From the NCBI RefSeq assembly GCF_030345695.1, contig NZ_JAUASV010000019.1, forward strand, positions 1 to 64,000: DNA of 64,000 bases. Direction: 5' to 3'. The position numbers and the translations under genes are program-made. Source of the stretch: Galbitalea sp. SE-J8. GTDB taxonomy: Bacteria; Actinomycetota; Actinomycetes; Actinomycetales; Microbacteriaceae. The notes below the pieces were generated by a model. The model was not told the origin of the DNA. It ran no database searches and saw nothing but the letters and a program-made list of their open reading frames with translations. Shown piece after piece: positions 46,765-56,950 of this stretch. The number at the start of each line of letters is the position of its first letter. Position 1 is the stretch's first letter.

Positions 46765-48039
46765 ATGCGCCGGAGTGCCATCGCGACGGCCATATTATCT
46801 CTGTCGATCACAGCGATTGCCGCGAGCGGCCCTACGCAAGCATCTTCGAACCCACCGTTCGCGACCTCGTCCGACGTCCGAGCTCAGGACTTGGAAGCCC
46901 AGTCATACGCGCGCGACCTCGCCATCACCGTCGATGCGGCAAAAACTCGCCTCGCGTTCCAAGGGGAACTGGCGCAGGTGATGGGCAAGTTACGCGAGGC
47001 CGCAGGATCGCGTCTCATTGGCGCGACTCTACAGGAAGCAGATACCCCAAGAATTGCGCTGAAAATCACCGAAGGCGACATTCCCAAGGCGATCGAAGAC
47101 GCAATGGAACCAGTCTCGCAGTATGTCGATATCAGCGTGCTGGACCAACCCTCGTTCGCCTCCGAGCAATCCGTCATCGACACGCACCTGAAGGACTGGG
47201 TGATCAAGCACCCGCAAATTATGGGCGTCTACATCGAAGAGACTAGCGGCACAGTCGTTTTTAACACGACTCCGAACACCGATGCTGCTTCGCTGGTTCG
47301 GGACCTTCAAGGCGATGGGCTTGATGGAATACCCGTGCGGATATACGTAAGCGAGGTAGCGATTGCCGAAGACGGCGTCAATGGCGGTGTCGATATGCAA
47401 GACAATACCGCGGGCGGAACGTGCACGGCGGGATTTTCAGTGCGCGACACCAGCCAGTCGACCCTTGTCACCGGTCTGCTCACGGCTCAGCATTGCTGGA
47501 ATGCTTCTGGCTCGTGGAGTTGGCGAAGCATGGCCGGGGCACTTTCCTCGGTGAGCTACCGAGGCGGCTATCTGGGGGCAAATGAAGACGTGGCGTGGGA
47601 GCACGCTTCCACAACGGCCACCTCAAGTTTCTACAATTCCACATCCACGACGCTCACACTGGGCGATCGCGAGGTACGCGCGAACATGCCCGGGCGCTAC
47701 GTGTGTCACATGGGGGCGGTCACCGACGATAGTTGCGGCTGGGTGACTTCCGCCAGCTATGCACCCACCTACTCGGGCGCTTGCGGCCCGGTTACGTGCG
47801 CGTCGACGTGGGGTTACATGCTCGGGGGAATGCATGGCGCATCCTCGTTGAAGTGTTACAACGGCGACAGCGGCGGCCCGTTTTACTCGACCAGCTATAA
47901 CAGCGGAATCCCTACCGCCTACGGACTTTACAAGGGGCAGAGTACGTACGGCGTCAATCCGGCAGATTGCGATTGGCTCACGTTCATGCCGATTGGCTAT
48001 TACAATCAGCATCTCACTATCGACCTTCGGTTCAACTGA
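46765..48039 (+). CDS. streptogrisin-like secreted serine protease with propeptide
   Basis: 424 residues. Signal peptide (1-26, ending TQA), propeptide (about 27-205) and an S1 chymotrypsin-fold domain opening near TAGGTCTAGFSV. Triad: His243 (TAQHCW), Asp275 (NEDVAWEH), Ser369 (GDSGGP). Six or more Cys suggest disulfides. Codons are much less GC-rich than in neighbours (AAA, ATT, TTT common), pointing to acquisition. The propeptide segment 136-200 resembles the separate protein encoded next. Probably an extracellular digestive or bioactive protease; target unknown. Confidence 0.85.
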   Translation: MRRSAIATAILSLSITAIAASGPTQASSNPPFATSSDVRAQDLEAQSYARDLAITVDAAKTRLAFQGELAQVMGKLREAAGSRLIGATLQEADTPRIALKITEGDIPKAIEDAMEPVSQYVDISVLDQPSFASEQSVIDTHLKDWVIKHPQIMGVYIEETSGTVVFNTTPNTDAASLVRDLQGDGLDGIPVRIYVSEVAIAEDGVNGGVDMQDNTAGGTCTAGFSVRDTSQSTLVTGLLTAQHCWNASGSWSWRSMAGALSSVSYRGGYLGANEDVAWEHASTTATSSFYNSTSTTLTLGDREVRANMPGRYVCHMGAVTDDSCGWVTSASYAPTYSGACGPVTCASTWGYMLGGMHGASSLKCYNGDSGGPFYSTSYNSGIPTAYGLYKGQSTYGVNPADCDWLTFMPIGYYNQHLTIDLRFN

Positions 48040-48060
48040 CGATTGAGCTCCCAGGAAATC

Positions 48061-48471
48061 ATGCATTCTGCGTTCTCCACACCCGCCTTCAAGAGTCAGG
48101 TCCGCATCGTGGCTACACAGCCGTTGAAATTGAGTTCTGCCGCCGCCAGCATCCTGATCGCTGCGATCATCGTTCTTGGATGTATTGCCGTTGGGCAATT
48201 GAGCCGTGCGATGGCGGCGCCCACTCCTCTCTCCGCGACCATTCCTTCAAATCAGCCATTACAAACAGTCGTCGACTCGCACATAAGCATGTGGGTAAGA
48301 GATCAACCCAGCATTGTCGGCGTGTACGTCGATGAGCAGGCGGGTGTAATTCACATTAATCTCAGCAAGAATCACATGATCGCAGAAGTTCGAAATTATC
48401 TTCGAGATTCCGTGTCGCCATTGAGCCTACGATTCGTGCTGACCAACTCGGATGCTCCAGTCGGCGACTAA
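48061..48471 (+). CDS. membrane-anchored protein resembling only the protease propeptide
   Basis: 136 residues from ATG with AGGAAA upstream. One membrane helix (about 25-48), then a domain (69-128: VVDSHISMWVRDQPSIVGVYV) that aligns with protease propeptide residues 136-196 (VIDTHLKDWVIKHPQIMGVYI). There is no protease domain and no stop interrupting it. Base use is the same low-GC style. Propeptides of this class fold and inhibit their protease, so a foldase or self-protection inhibitor is a reasonable inference. A truncated second protease gene is the alternative. Confidence 0.65.
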   Translation: MHSAFSTPAFKSQVRIVATQPLKLSSAAASILIAAIIVLGCIAVGQLSRAMAAPTPLSATIPSNQPLQTVVDSHISMWVRDQPSIVGVYVDEQAGVIHINLSKNHMIAEVRNYLRDSVSPLSLRFVLTNSDAPVGD

Positions 48472-48552
48472 GTGGATATATAGTCCTGGGCGGTAATTCT
48501 CGTCCGCCTTCGGCCGACGTAGGCGTTGGCATGGAGACAGCCGCGCCCGAGC

Positions 48553-48622
48553 CGAGTCGCTGCTCGGCATCGACCACGCCCGCGAGGTGCTCGGCTACGA
48601 GCCGCAGCACTCCTGGCTGGAC
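48553..48622 (+). repeat. right copy of the 70-bp direct repeat
   Basis: In the epimerase frame it reads ESLLGIDHAREVLGYEPQHS and continues WLDAIAG before TGA at about 48638. It is a stranded gene 3' end. It marks the right border of the insert; normal high-GC sequence resumes here. Confidence 0.85.
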
Positions 48623-48683
48623 GCCATTGCTGGCTGAGAAGGCGCGCCGGCGCGGTCTCGAAGCCGGGGTCGCACAGACGGCT

Positions 48684-48716
48684 GTCACACCCCGTTAACC
48701 ACGCCGGTGGCATAGT
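48684..48716 (+). promoter_or_regulatory. possible RegX3 half-sites and -10 of ppk
   Basis: GTCACAC (48684) and GTTAACC (48694) start 10 bases apart, close to the 11-base Pho repeat. CATAGT (48711-48716) is six bases before the ATG. Phosphate control of ppk is inferred. Confidence 0.4.
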
Positions 48717-48722
48717 GGCCCA

Positions 48723-50897
48723 ATGGACAGCGACATCGCCACGGAGGCCGCCGTCGAGGGCAGCGGCGCGCTCGACGAGTACGAGGGCGAGGAATCGACG
48801 GCGAGCGCCGACGCCGACCTGCCCACGGACCGGTTCCTCGACCGGGAGCTCAGCTGGCTCGCCTTCAACCAGCGCGTGCTCGAGCTCGCCGAGGACCCGC
48901 GCACGCCACTGCTCGAGCGCGCCAACTTCCTCGCGATCTTCGCCTCGAACCTCGACGAGTTCTTCATGGTGCGGGTCGCGGGCCTCAAGCGCCGCATCGA
49001 GACCGGGCTCGCCGTGCCGACGAACATCGGCACCCCGCCCGAGGAGGTGCTCGCCGCGGTCAACGCGAAGGCGCACGAGCTGCAGATGCGCCACGCGCTC
49101 GCGTTCCGAGACCTCGTCAAGCCCGCGCTCGACGAGCAGGGCATCCACATCGAGACCTGGGCCGACCTCGACGAGACCGACCGCGCGCGCGTCGACGACG
49201 TGTTCGCGGGCCAGATCTTCCCGGTGCTGATGCCGCTCGCGGTGGACCCGGCGCATCCGTTCCCCTACATCTCCGGTCTCTCGCTCAACCTCAGCGTGCG
49301 CGTGCGCAACCCGAAGACCGAGAAGGTCGAGTTCGCGCGCCTCAAGGTGCCGACGAACCTGCCGCGCTTCGTGCAGCTGCCGGATGACGGCTCGGGCCGC
49401 CTGCGCTACATCCCGCTCGAAGACCTCATCTCCAACCACCTGCAGGACCTCTTCCCGGGGATGCAGGTGCTCGAGCACCACGAGTTCCGGGTGACCCGCA
49501 ACGAGGACGTCGAGATCGAGGAGGACGAGACCGAGAGCCTCATCCAGGCGCTCGAGAAGCAGCTGCTCAACCGCCGCTTCGGCCCGCCCATCCGGCTCGA
49601 GATCACCGACGACATGGACGACCTGACCCTCGGGCTGCTCGTGCGCGAGCTCGGCGTCACCGACCAGGAGGTCTACCGGCTGCCGGCGCCGCTCGACCAG
49701 TCCGGCCTGTTCCAGCTCACCCGGCTCGAGCGTCCGGGCCTCAAGTACGCGAAGCACGTGCCGACGACCGCGGTGCAGCTGCTGCCGAGCGAGCCGAACG
49801 CCAAGCCCGACGTGTTCGCGTCGGTCGCGCGCGGCGACATCCTGCTGCACCATCCGTACGAGTCGTTCTCGACGAGCGTGCAGACCTTCCTCGAGCAGGC
49901 CGCGGCCGACCCCAACGTGCTCGCCATCAAGCAGACGCTGTACCGCACGTCGGGCGACAGCCCCATCGTCGAGGCGCTCATCGACGCCGCCGAGGCGGGC
50001 AAGCAGGTGCTCGCGCTCGTCGAGATCAAGGCGCGCTTCGACGAGCAGAACAACATCGACTGGGCCCGCAAGCTCGAGAAGGCCGGCGTGCACGTCGTCT
50101 ACGGCCTGGTCGGGCTCAAGACGCACTGCAAGCTCGCGCTCGTCGTGCGGCAGGAGGGGCACAAGCTCACCCACTACAGCCACATCGGCACGGGCAACTA
50201 CAACCCCAAGACGAGCCGCATCTACGAGGACCTCGGTCTGCTCACCGCCGACGACCAGGTCGGCAAGGACCTCACCCGGCTGTTCAACGAGCTCAGCGGC
50301 TACGCGATCGAGAAGAAGTTCAAGCGCCTGCTCGTCGCCCCGCGCTACCTGCGCCGCGGGCTGCTCAAGGCCATCGACACGGAGATCGCGAACGCGCGCG
50401 CCGGGCGCGACAGCGGAATCCGCATCAAGGTCAACTCGATCGTCGACGAGGCCATCATCGACGGCCTCTACCGGGCGAGCCAGGCGGGCGTGCCGGTCGA
50501 CATCGTGGTGCGCGGCATCTGCGGCATCCGTCCCGGCGTGCCGGGGCTGAGCGAGAACATCCGCGTGCGCTCGATCCTCGGCCGCTACCTCGAGCACAGC
50601 CGCATCTTCGCGTTCACGAACGACGGCGACCCGCAGGTGTGGATCGGCTCGAGCGACATGATGCACCGCAACCTGGACCGCCGCGTCGAGGCGCTCGTGC
50701 GCCTCACCTCGCCCGCGCACCTCGCCGAGGTCGACGACATCTTCGCGAAGGCGCTCTCGCCCGGCACCGCCTCGTGGTGGCTCGACGCCGACGGCTCGTG
50801 GGAACGTCACGTGGACGGCACCGACGGCACTAGCCTCGAGGACATGCAGGATGCGCTCATGAAGCAGATCTCGCAGCGGAAGCGCGCCCTGCGGTGA
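48723..50897 (+). CDS. ppk1: polyphosphate kinase 1
   Basis: 724 residues. The N domain contains [17 protein letters not shown]; the head domain follows. Two PLD-like catalytic domains include [21 protein letters not shown] and the phospho-His motif [13 protein letters not shown]-terminal motifs are [18 protein letters not shown]-like. It makes polyphosphate from ATP reversibly. An acidic ~40-residue extension precedes the domain. GTGA overlap with the NUDIX gene; pstSCAB follows. Confidence 0.95.
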   Translation: MDSDIATEAAVEGSGALDEYEGEESTASADADLPTDRFLDRELSWLAFNQRVLELAEDPRTPLLERANFLAIFASNLDEFFMVRVAGLKRRIETGLAVPTNIGTPPEEVLAAVNAKAHELQMRHALAFRDLVKPALDEQGIHIETWADLDETDRARVDDVFAGQIFPVLMPLAVDPAHPFPYISGLSLNLSVRVRNPKTEKVEFARLKVPTNLPRFVQLPDDGSGRLRYIPLEDLISNHLQDLFPGMQVLEHHEFRVTRNEDVEIEEDETESLIQALEKQLLNRRFGPPIRLEITDDMDDLTLGLLVRELGVTDQEVYRLPAPLDQSGLFQLTRLERPGLKYAKHVPTTAVQLLPSEPNAKPDVFASVARGDILLHHPYESFSTSVQTFLEQAAADPNVLAIKQTLYRTSGDSPIVEALIDAAEAGKQVLALVEIKARFDEQNNIDWARKLEKAGVHVVYGLVGLKTHCKLALVVRQEGHKLTHYSHIGTGNYNPKTSRIYEDLGLLTADDQVGKDLTRLFNELSGYAIEKKFKRLLVAPRYLRRGLLKAIDTEIANARAGRDSGIRIKVNSIVDEAIIDGLYRASQAGVPVDIVVRGICGIRPGVPGLSENIRVRSILGRYLEHSRIFAFTNDGDPQVWIGSSDMMHRNLDRRVEALVRLTSPAHLAEVDDIFAKALSPGTASWWLDADGSWERHVDGTDGTSLEDMQDALMKQISQRKRALR

Positions 50898-51844
50898 GCT
50901 CCGCGGCCACCCCGCCCGTGCTCGCCGCGGGAGCCGTCTGCTGGCGTCTCGTCGACGGCAAGCCCCGCGTGCTGCTCGTGCACCGCGCCGCGCGCGCCGA
51001 CGTGTCCCTGCCGAAGGGCAAGGTCGACCCGGGCGAGACCCTGCCGCAGACCGCGAAGCGCGAGGTCGCGGAGGAGACCGGACTGCGCGTCGACCTCGGC
51101 GCACCGCTCGGCGACATCCGTTACAAGCTCGCGAACGGCCGCGACAAGGTCGTCTACTACTGGGCGGCGGAGGTCGCCGAGCACGCGCTCGAGCTCGCGT
51201 CGTTCGTTCCGAACGACGAGATCGCGAGCCTCGAGTGGGTGCCGCTCGCCAAGGCGCGCAAGAAGCTCAGCTACCCGTACGACGCGGATGTGCTCGACCG
51301 GTTCGCCGACCGGTTCGACCGCGGCGTCGCGCGCACCTTCGCGATCGTCGTGCTGCGGCACGGCAAGGCCGTCCCGGCCGACGCGTGGGACGGCGCGGAT
51401 GCCACCCGCCCGCTGCTGCAGCGCGGCAACGACCAGGCGGTGAACGTCGCACCCGGCATCGCGGCGTTCGCGCCCGCGAAGCTCATCAGCTCGACGGCGG
51501 TGCGCTGCCGGTCGACCATCGCGCCCCTCGCCGGCTACCTCGGCGAGCCCGTCAAGGAGACCGCGGCGATCAGCCAGGACTCGTTCGAGTACGGCCAGGC
51601 GGATGTCGCGGGCGTCGTCGCGAAGCGCCTCGCGAAGTGCCGCACCACCGTGCTGTGCAGCCACGGGCCGGTCATCCCGGAGATCCTCGGCGAGATCGCG
51701 CGGCAGTCGCACAGCCCGCGGAGCGCGGCGCTCGGCCGCGCCTCGTCGCTCGGCACGGGCGAGTTCGCGGTCGTGCACCTCTCGATCGCCGATCCCGCCG
51801 CGGGCATCGTGGCGGTCGAGACGCACGGCCCCGCGCTCGCCTGA
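50894..51844 (+). CDS. NUDIX hydrolase fused to a histidine phosphatase
   Basis: 316 residues. Residues 1-145 carry a full NUDIX box ([20 protein letters not shown]). Residues 150-316 are a SixA-like phosphoglycerate-mutase fold ([34 protein letters not shown]). This is the mycobacterial MutT1 architecture that hydrolyses 8-oxo-dGTP or diadenosine polyphosphates. GTG overlaps the ppk stop, so both are co-translated. Confidence 0.9.
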   Translation: MSSAATPPVLAAGAVCWRLVDGKPRVLLVHRAARADVSLPKGKVDPGETLPQTAKREVAEETGLRVDLGAPLGDIRYKLANGRDKVVYYWAAEVAEHALELASFVPNDEIASLEWVPLAKARKKLSYPYDADVLDRFADRFDRGVARTFAIVVLRHGKAVPADAWDGADATRPLLQRGNDQAVNVAPGIAAFAPAKLISSTAVRCRSTIAPLAGYLGEPVKETAAISQDSFEYGQADVAGVVAKRLAKCRTTVLCSHGPVIPEILGEIARQSHSPRSAALGRASSLGTGEFAVVHLSIADPAAGIVAVETHGPALA

Positions 51845-51876
51845 ACCCGCCGGCCGCACCCGGATGTTGGTCCCGC

Positions 51877-51898
51877 GTTAACCGTCCGTTCACCATTC
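51877..51898 (+). promoter_or_regulatory. RegX3/Pho box of pstS
   Basis: GTTAACCGTCC GTTCACCATTC: two GTTxACC units at exactly 11-base spacing, the classical actinobacterial PhoP/RegX3 direct repeat, about 90 bases before the pstS start. Confidence 0.75.
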
Positions 51899-51989
51899 CG
51901 GGAGTGGATGGTCACCGCGTTCGGCTTCCGTGAAGCCTGCGGGTCAGCACCGGCCCGCCGATGCATTTCGACTCCCGAAGGGAAACCCG

Positions 51990-53102
51990 TTGAACACGGT
52001 TCTCACCGCCAAGCGCTTCGGTGCGCTGGCTGCGCTCGCTGTCGCGAGCACGTTCGTCCTCTCCGCATGTGCCGCCAACGAGGAGGCCCCGGCCGACAAC
52101 GGCGGCGCCTCGAACAGCGCCTCGGCTCTCTCCGGCGACTTCGCGGGCTCCGGCTCGTCCGCCCAGAAGGCCGCGCAGGAGGCCTGGATCGCGAGCTTCC
52201 AGACCGCCAACCCCGACGTGACCATCACGTACGACCCGGCCGGCTCGGGCGCGGGCCGCGCCAACTTCATCTCGGGCGCCGTGCAGTTCGCGGGCTCCGA
52301 CTCGTACCTCTCCGACAAGGAGCTCCAGGGCACGTTCGCCGCGTGCACGCCCGACACCGACGTGTTCGAGGTGCCGGACTACATCTCCCCGATCGCCGTG
52401 GTCTTCAACGTCGACGGCGTCGACGACCTGAACCTCGACGCGGCCACGATCGCGGGCATCTTCAAGGGCACGATCACCAAGTGGAACGACAAGGCGATCG
52501 CCGCGCTCAACCCGGACGCCGACCTGCCGGATGCCACGATCACCTCCGTGCACCGCTCGGACGACTCGGGCACCACGAAGAACTTCACGGACTACCTGCA
52601 CCAGACCGCTCCCGACGTGTGGGACGCGGATGCGGCGGACACGTTCCCCTACGACGCCGGTGACGGTGCGCAGGGCACCGCGGGCGTCATCGACGCGGTG
52701 ACCAACGGCACCAACACGATCGGCTACGCCGACTTCTCGGCCGCCGGCGACCTCAGCATCGCGAGCGTCAAGGTCGGCGACGAGTTCGTCGCGCCGAGCG
52801 CCGACGGCGCGGCCGCGGTCGTCGAGGAGTCGGACCCGGTCGCCGGCCGCACCGACAGCGACCTCGCGATCGCGATCAACCGCACCACGACCGACCCGTC
52901 GCACTACCCGCTCGTGCTCGTCTCCTACCTGATCGGCTGCGACTCGTACGCGGACGCGAAGGCGGGCGCGTTCGTGAAGGCGTACGCGCAGTACATCACG
53001 AGCGCCGACGGCCAGTCGACGGCGGCCTCGGCCGCGGGTTCCGCGCCGCTCTCGGACGTCCTGGCCGGCAAGGTCGCGACCGTCCTCGACGGCATCAAGT
53101 AA
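51990..53102 (+). CDS. pstS: phosphate ABC transporter substrate-binding lipoprotein PstS
   Basis: 370 residues from TTG, chosen for GAAGGGAAA seven bases upstream and a proper lipoprotein signal (lipobox VLSAC). Phosphate-binding elements: DFAGSGSSAQKAAQEAW, YDPAGSGAGRANF, SVHRSDDSGTTKNFTDYL. High-affinity phosphate capture outside the membrane. First gene of pstSCAB with a Pho box in front. Confidence 0.95.
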   Translation: MNTVLTAKRFGALAALAVASTFVLSACAANEEAPADNGGASNSASALSGDFAGSGSSAQKAAQEAWIASFQTANPDVTITYDPAGSGAGRANFISGAVQFAGSDSYLSDKELQGTFAACTPDTDVFEVPDYISPIAVVFNVDGVDDLNLDAATIAGIFKGTITKWNDKAIAALNPDADLPDATITSVHRSDDSGTTKNFTDYLHQTAPDVWDADAADTFPYDAGDGAQGTAGVIDAVTNGTNTIGYADFSAAGDLSIASVKVGDEFVAPSADGAAAVVEESDPVAGRTDSDLAIAINRTTTDPSHYPLVLVSYLIGCDSYADAKAGAFVKAYAQYITSADGQSTAASAAGSAPLSDVLAGKVATVLDGIK

Positions 53103-53243
53103 CACCGCTGCACCCCTGACGGGTCGTCCCGCGGCGTGCGATTGCACGCGGCGGGGCGGCCCGTCAGACTGGGGGATGACCGGCGGAGCCGCGCCATCGC
53201 CACCCCGATCTCGCACGAGCCGAACGGGCACAGGAAGAACCGA

Positions 53244-54185
53244 ATGACCACCACTGCCGGCCCGCGTCCGCGTGCAAAGGTCCGCCTCGCGGACGTGCTC
53301 TTCTCGGGCACAGCCCGAGTCGCGGGCATCCTCATCCTCGTCGCCCTCGCCGCCGTCGCGATCTTCCTGCTCGCTCAGGCGCTCCCGGCGCTCGTCGCCG
53401 ACCCGGCCGACTACGGCAGCCACGCCGCGAACTTCCTCGGCTATGTGCTGCCGCTCGTGTTCGGCACGATCTGGGCCGCGTTCCTCGCCGTGCTCATCGC
53501 CTTCCCGATCTCGATGGGCATCGCCCTCTTCATCTCGCACTACGCCCCGCGGCGCCTCGCCCAGGGGCTCGGCTACATCATCGACCTGCTCGCGGCCGTA
53601 CCGTCCGTCGTGTTCGGCCTGTGGGGCGTCCAGGTGCTCGCCCCCGCGGTGAAGCCGCTCTACGCGTGGCTCGCCGACCACCTCGGCTGGATCTTCCTGT
53701 TCGCGCCGCCGGCATCCGGAACCGGTCGCACCGTGCTCACGGTCGCGGTCGTGCTCGCCGTCATGATCATCCCGATCATCACCTCGATCTCGCGCGAGAT
53801 CTTCCTGCAGACCCCCGTGCTGCACCAGGAGGCGGCGCTCGCCCTGGGTGCGACGCGCTGGGAGATGATCCGGATGGCGGTGCTGCCGTTCGGGCGGTCC
53901 GGCATCGTCTCGGCCACGATGCTCGGTCTCGGCCGGGCCCTCGGCGAGACGCTCGTCGTCGCGATGGTGCTCAGTCCGAAGGACTTCATCAGCTTCGTGC
54001 TGACGAGCTCGAACAACACGGCGACCATCGCGGGCAACATCGCCCTCAACTTCCCCGAGGCCTCCGGCATCGGCGTGAACGCGCTCATCGCCACCGGCCT
54101 CGTGCTCTTCGTCATCACGCTCGCGATCAACTCGGTCGCGCGCTACGTCGTCAACCGCCGCAAGGCGTTCTCGGGAGCGAACTGA
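53244..54185 (+). CDS. pstC: phosphate ABC transporter permease PstC
   Basis: 313 residues, about six membrane helices. EAA loop: HQEAALALGATRWEMIRMAVLP; the conserved GRALGETLVVAMV is present. Starts at ATG 53244, with AGGAAG upstream. The stop overlaps the pstA start by one base. The 141-base gap after pstS may hold an RNA-processing or attenuating hairpin. Confidence 0.95.
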   Translation: MTTTAGPRPRAKVRLADVLFSGTARVAGILILVALAAVAIFLLAQALPALVADPADYGSHAANFLGYVLPLVFGTIWAAFLAVLIAFPISMGIALFISHYAPRRLAQGLGYIIDLLAAVPSVVFGLWGVQVLAPAVKPLYAWLADHLGWIFLFAPPASGTGRTVLTVAVVLAVMIIPIITSISREIFLQTPVLHQEAALALGATRWEMIRMAVLPFGRSGIVSATMLGLGRALGETLVVAMVLSPKDFISFVLTSSNNTATIAGNIALNFPEASGIGVNALIATGLVLFVITLAINSVARYVVNRRKAFSGAN

Positions 54186-55267
54186 TGGCCACCGTCACCG
54201 CGGGCTCCGCGATACCGAACGCCCTGGCGAGCGGGCGACTGCCGAAGTGGGCGCCGTGGGCGCTCCTCGGCGCGTCCTGGGTGGCCGCGATCATCGTGTT
54301 CGCGCTCCTCACGGCCGGCGCGCACTCGGACTTCAACATCGTGGGCGCGATCCTCGTCGGCACCATCGCCTTCGACGTGCTGCTGGTGGTGCTGTCGCGC
54401 CTCGTCGAGGGCGCCCGCCAGGCCACGAACCGGCTCGTGACCTCGCTCGTCTCGACGGCCTTCATCGTCGCGCTGCTGCCGCTCGTCTCGCTGCTCTACA
54501 CGGTCATCGCGAAGGGACTCGCGCGATTCGACATCGAGTTCTTCACCTACTCGATGCGCAACGTCGTGGGCGCGGGCGGCGGTGCGCTGCACGCCATCGT
54601 CGGCACACTGCTCATCACGCTCGGCGCGACGATCATCTCGGTGCCGGTCGGACTGCTCACGTCGATCTACCTCGTCGAATACGGCCGCGGCAGCCTCGCA
54701 CGGGCCATCACGTTCTTCGTCGACGTCATGACCGGCATCCCGTCGATCGTGGCCGGCCTGTTCGCGGTCGCGTTCTTCAGCCTCATCCTGGGTGACCCCG
54801 GCATCCGTTTCGGCTTCGGCGGTTCCGTGGCGCTCTCGCTGCTCATGATCCCGACGGTCGTGCGCTCGAGCGAGGAGATGCTGCGCATCGTGCCGAACGA
54901 GCTGCGCGAGGCCGCGTACGCGCTCGGCGTGCCCAAGTGGCTCACGATCCTCAAGGTGGTGCTGCCGACCTCCGTCGCGGGCATCGCGACCGGTGTCACG
55001 CTCGCGATCAGCCGAGTGATCGGCGAGACGGCCCCGCTGCTGCTGATCTGCGGCTACGCCACGAGCATGAACACCAACCTGTTCGCGAACCGGATGATGA
55101 CCCTCCCGGTCTTCGTCTACAGCCAGTACGCGCAGCCCGGCACCCCGCAGCAGCCCTACTTCGACCGCGCCTGGACCGCCGCGCTCACTCTCATCCTCAT
55201 CGTCATGGCGCTCAACCTCATCGCGCGCCTCATCGCCAGAATCTTCTCGCCCAAGCTCGGGCGATAA
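54185..55267 (+). CDS. pstA: phosphate ABC transporter permease PstA
   Basis: 360 residues, longer than E. coli PstA owing to an N-terminal part with two extra helices (about 24-80). Core: [36 protein letters not shown] (EAA loop) and [15 protein letters not shown]. Forms the membrane channel with PstC. Confidence 0.95.
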   Translation: MATVTAGSAIPNALASGRLPKWAPWALLGASWVAAIIVFALLTAGAHSDFNIVGAILVGTIAFDVLLVVLSRLVEGARQATNRLVTSLVSTAFIVALLPLVSLLYTVIAKGLARFDIEFFTYSMRNVVGAGGGALHAIVGTLLITLGATIISVPVGLLTSIYLVEYGRGSLARAITFFVDVMTGIPSIVAGLFAVAFFSLILGDPGIRFGFGGSVALSLLMIPTVVRSSEEMLRIVPNELREAAYALGVPKWLTILKVVLPTSVAGIATGVTLAISRVIGETAPLLLICGYATSMNTNLFANRMMTLPVFVYSQYAQPGTPQQPYFDRAWTAALTLILIVMALNLIARLIARIFSPKLGR

Positions 55268-55283
55268 CCCGGGAGACCCATCC

Positions 55284-56063
55284 ATGTCGAAGCGCATCGA
55301 GGTCAACGACCTCAACGTCTACTACGGCAAGTTCCACGCCGTCGAGGACGTCTCGCTCACCATCGAGCCCCGCACCGTCACGGCCTTCATCGGTCCGTCC
55401 GGATGCGGCAAGTCCACCTTCCTGCGCACGCTCAACCGCATGCACGAGGTCATCCCGGGCGCCTACGTCGAGGGCGAGGTGCTCATCGACGGCAACAACC
55501 TCTACGGCCCGGGCGTCGACCCGGTGCTCGTGCGCCGGCAGGTGGGCATGGTGTTCCAGCGCCCGAACCCGTTCCCGACCATGAGCATCCGCGACAACGT
55601 GCTCGCGGGCGTCAAGCTCAACAACAAGCGGATGGCGCGCAGCGACGCCGACGGACTCGTCGAGAAGTCGCTCAAGGGCGCCAACCTCTGGAACGAGGTC
55701 AAGGACCGCCTCGACAAGCCCGGCTCGGGTCTCTCCGGCGGTCAGCAGCAGCGTCTGTGCATCGCGCGCGCGATCGCCGTCTCCCCCGAGGTCATCCTCA
55801 TGGACGAGCCCTGCTCGGCCCTCGACCCGATCTCGACGCTCGCCATCGAGGATCTCATCGAGGAGCTCAAGACCGAGTACACGATCGTCATCGTGACCCA
55901 CAACATGCAGCAGGCGAGCCGGGTCAGCGACAAGACGGCGTTCTTCAACATCGCCGGCACGGGCAAGCCCGGCAAGCTCATCGAGTACGACGACACCACG
56001 ACGATCTTCTCGAACCCGAGCGTGCAGGCCACCGAGGACTACGTCTCGGGCAAGTTCGGATAA
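55284..56063 (+). CDS. pstB: phosphate ABC transporter ATPase PstB
   Basis: 259 residues. Walker [12 protein letters not shown]-loop VFQRPNPFP, signature [15 protein letters not shown], Walker [14 protein letters not shown], switch VTHNMQQA. Normal length; starts 16 bases after pstA with GGGAGAC. Last gene of pstSCAB. A small CCGCT/AGCGG hairpin at 56098-56110 may end transcription. Confidence 0.96.
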   Translation: MSKRIEVNDLNVYYGKFHAVEDVSLTIEPRTVTAFIGPSGCGKSTFLRTLNRMHEVIPGAYVEGEVLIDGNNLYGPGVDPVLVRRQVGMVFQRPNPFPTMSIRDNVLAGVKLNNKRMARSDADGLVEKSLKGANLWNEVKDRLDKPGSGLSGGQQQRLCIARAIAVSPEVILMDEPCSALDPISTLAIEDLIEELKTEYTIVIVTHNMQQASRVSDKTAFFNIAGTGKPGKLIEYDDTTTIFSNPSVQATEDYVSGKFG

Positions 56064-56220
56064 GTGCCGGACCGCGGAAACGCCTCTCGGCGCATGTCCG
56101 CTCGAAGCGGCTGAAGGTGGAGCCCGGGGTTACCGCGGCCCGGCCGTTCCAGCGTAGTCGCCCGACGCGTGTCGGCCGCTCCCGTTCACCGCTCGCGAAC
56201 TCGGCACCGCGTCCGCAGGG

Positions 56221-56850
56221 TCAGTCGAGCCCGCCGTCGGCCTGCACGCGAGCGGATGCCGCGAGCTCGTCCGCCATGATCGACAGGCGCAGCGCTCGGG
56301 TCGTCAGCTCCGCCGCGCGGGACTCGTCGGAGCGCTCGGCGGCGGCCGCCGCATCCGTGCATCCGGCCGACTCGACGCGGCAGAACGCGGCGGCACGATC
56401 GAGCGCGACGGCGAGATCGCCGCGGAACACGCCCCGCAGGATGCGGTCGGCGAGCTCGATGACCTCCGCCGGCCCCGTCGGCAGCGCGGCGCCGGCCACG
56501 ACGGTGTCGATCGTGGGGATCACCTCGGTGCCGCGCTGGAAGAGCCAGGCCACCTCATCCGGGTGCTGGGTGATCATCGCGCGGAGTAGGTAGATGCGCC
56601 ACAGCGCCCCGGGCAGCGAGACGGGCAGAGCGCGCGCCCAGAGCTCGGCCACCGCGTCGATTCCGTGCTCGTCGGTGTAGTGCACGAGCCGCTCGACGAC
56701 CTGGTCGTCGTCGGTCTCCCGCACCCGGCTGACGAGCGCGTGCGCCGTGTCGCGGGCGACGCGCAGCACGTGCGCCGGATCCTCCCCGCCCGCGTACGCC
56801 TCGAACCGCTCGCTCGGGAAGCGCGTCGGTCGGTGGAAGTCGTCGCTCAT
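56221..56850 (-). CDS. conserved actinobacterial protein of unknown function
   Basis: 209 residues, all-helical in appearance, no signal peptide or membrane segment. Repeated short hydrophobic helices (ALVSRVRETDDDQVVERLVHY, ALWRIYLLRAMITQHPDEVAWLFQRG) suggest a tetratricopeptide-like or regulatory fold. ATG start supported by TAGCGT (56858-56863) seven bases upstream. I cannot assign a family. Confidence 0.7.
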   Translation of the reverse strand: MSDDFHRPTRFPSERFEAYAGGEDPAHVLRVARDTAHALVSRVRETDDDQVVERLVHYTDEHGIDAVAELWARALPVSLPGALWRIYLLRAMITQHPDEVAWLFQRGTEVIPTIDTVVAGAALPTGPAEVIELADRILRGVFRGDLAVALDRAAAFCRVESAGCTDAAAAAERSDESRAAELTTRALRLSIMADELAASARVQADGGLD

Positions 56851-56876
56851 CGCGACAACGCTACGCTGGTCGCCAC

Positions 56877-56949
56877 GGGCCTGTAGCTCAGTTGGCAGAG
56901 CATCGGACTTTTAATCCGCGGGTCGTGGGTTCGAGCCCCACCGGGCCCA
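56877..56949 (+). tRNA. tRNA-Lys (anticodon UUU)
   Basis: Acceptor GGGCCTG/CGGGCCC, D-arm GCTC/GAGC, anticodon stem CGGA/TCCG with loop CTTTTAA, T-loop TTCGAGC. Discriminator A, no encoded CCA. A truncated gene abuts its 3' end. Confidence 0.96.
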
Positions 56950-56950
56950 C

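Noticed and set aside
48468-51104. Minus-strand open frame of 878 codons opposite ppk1
   Set aside because: Antisense of polyphosphate kinase; no start signal or motif, and it spans the insert border and two real genes.
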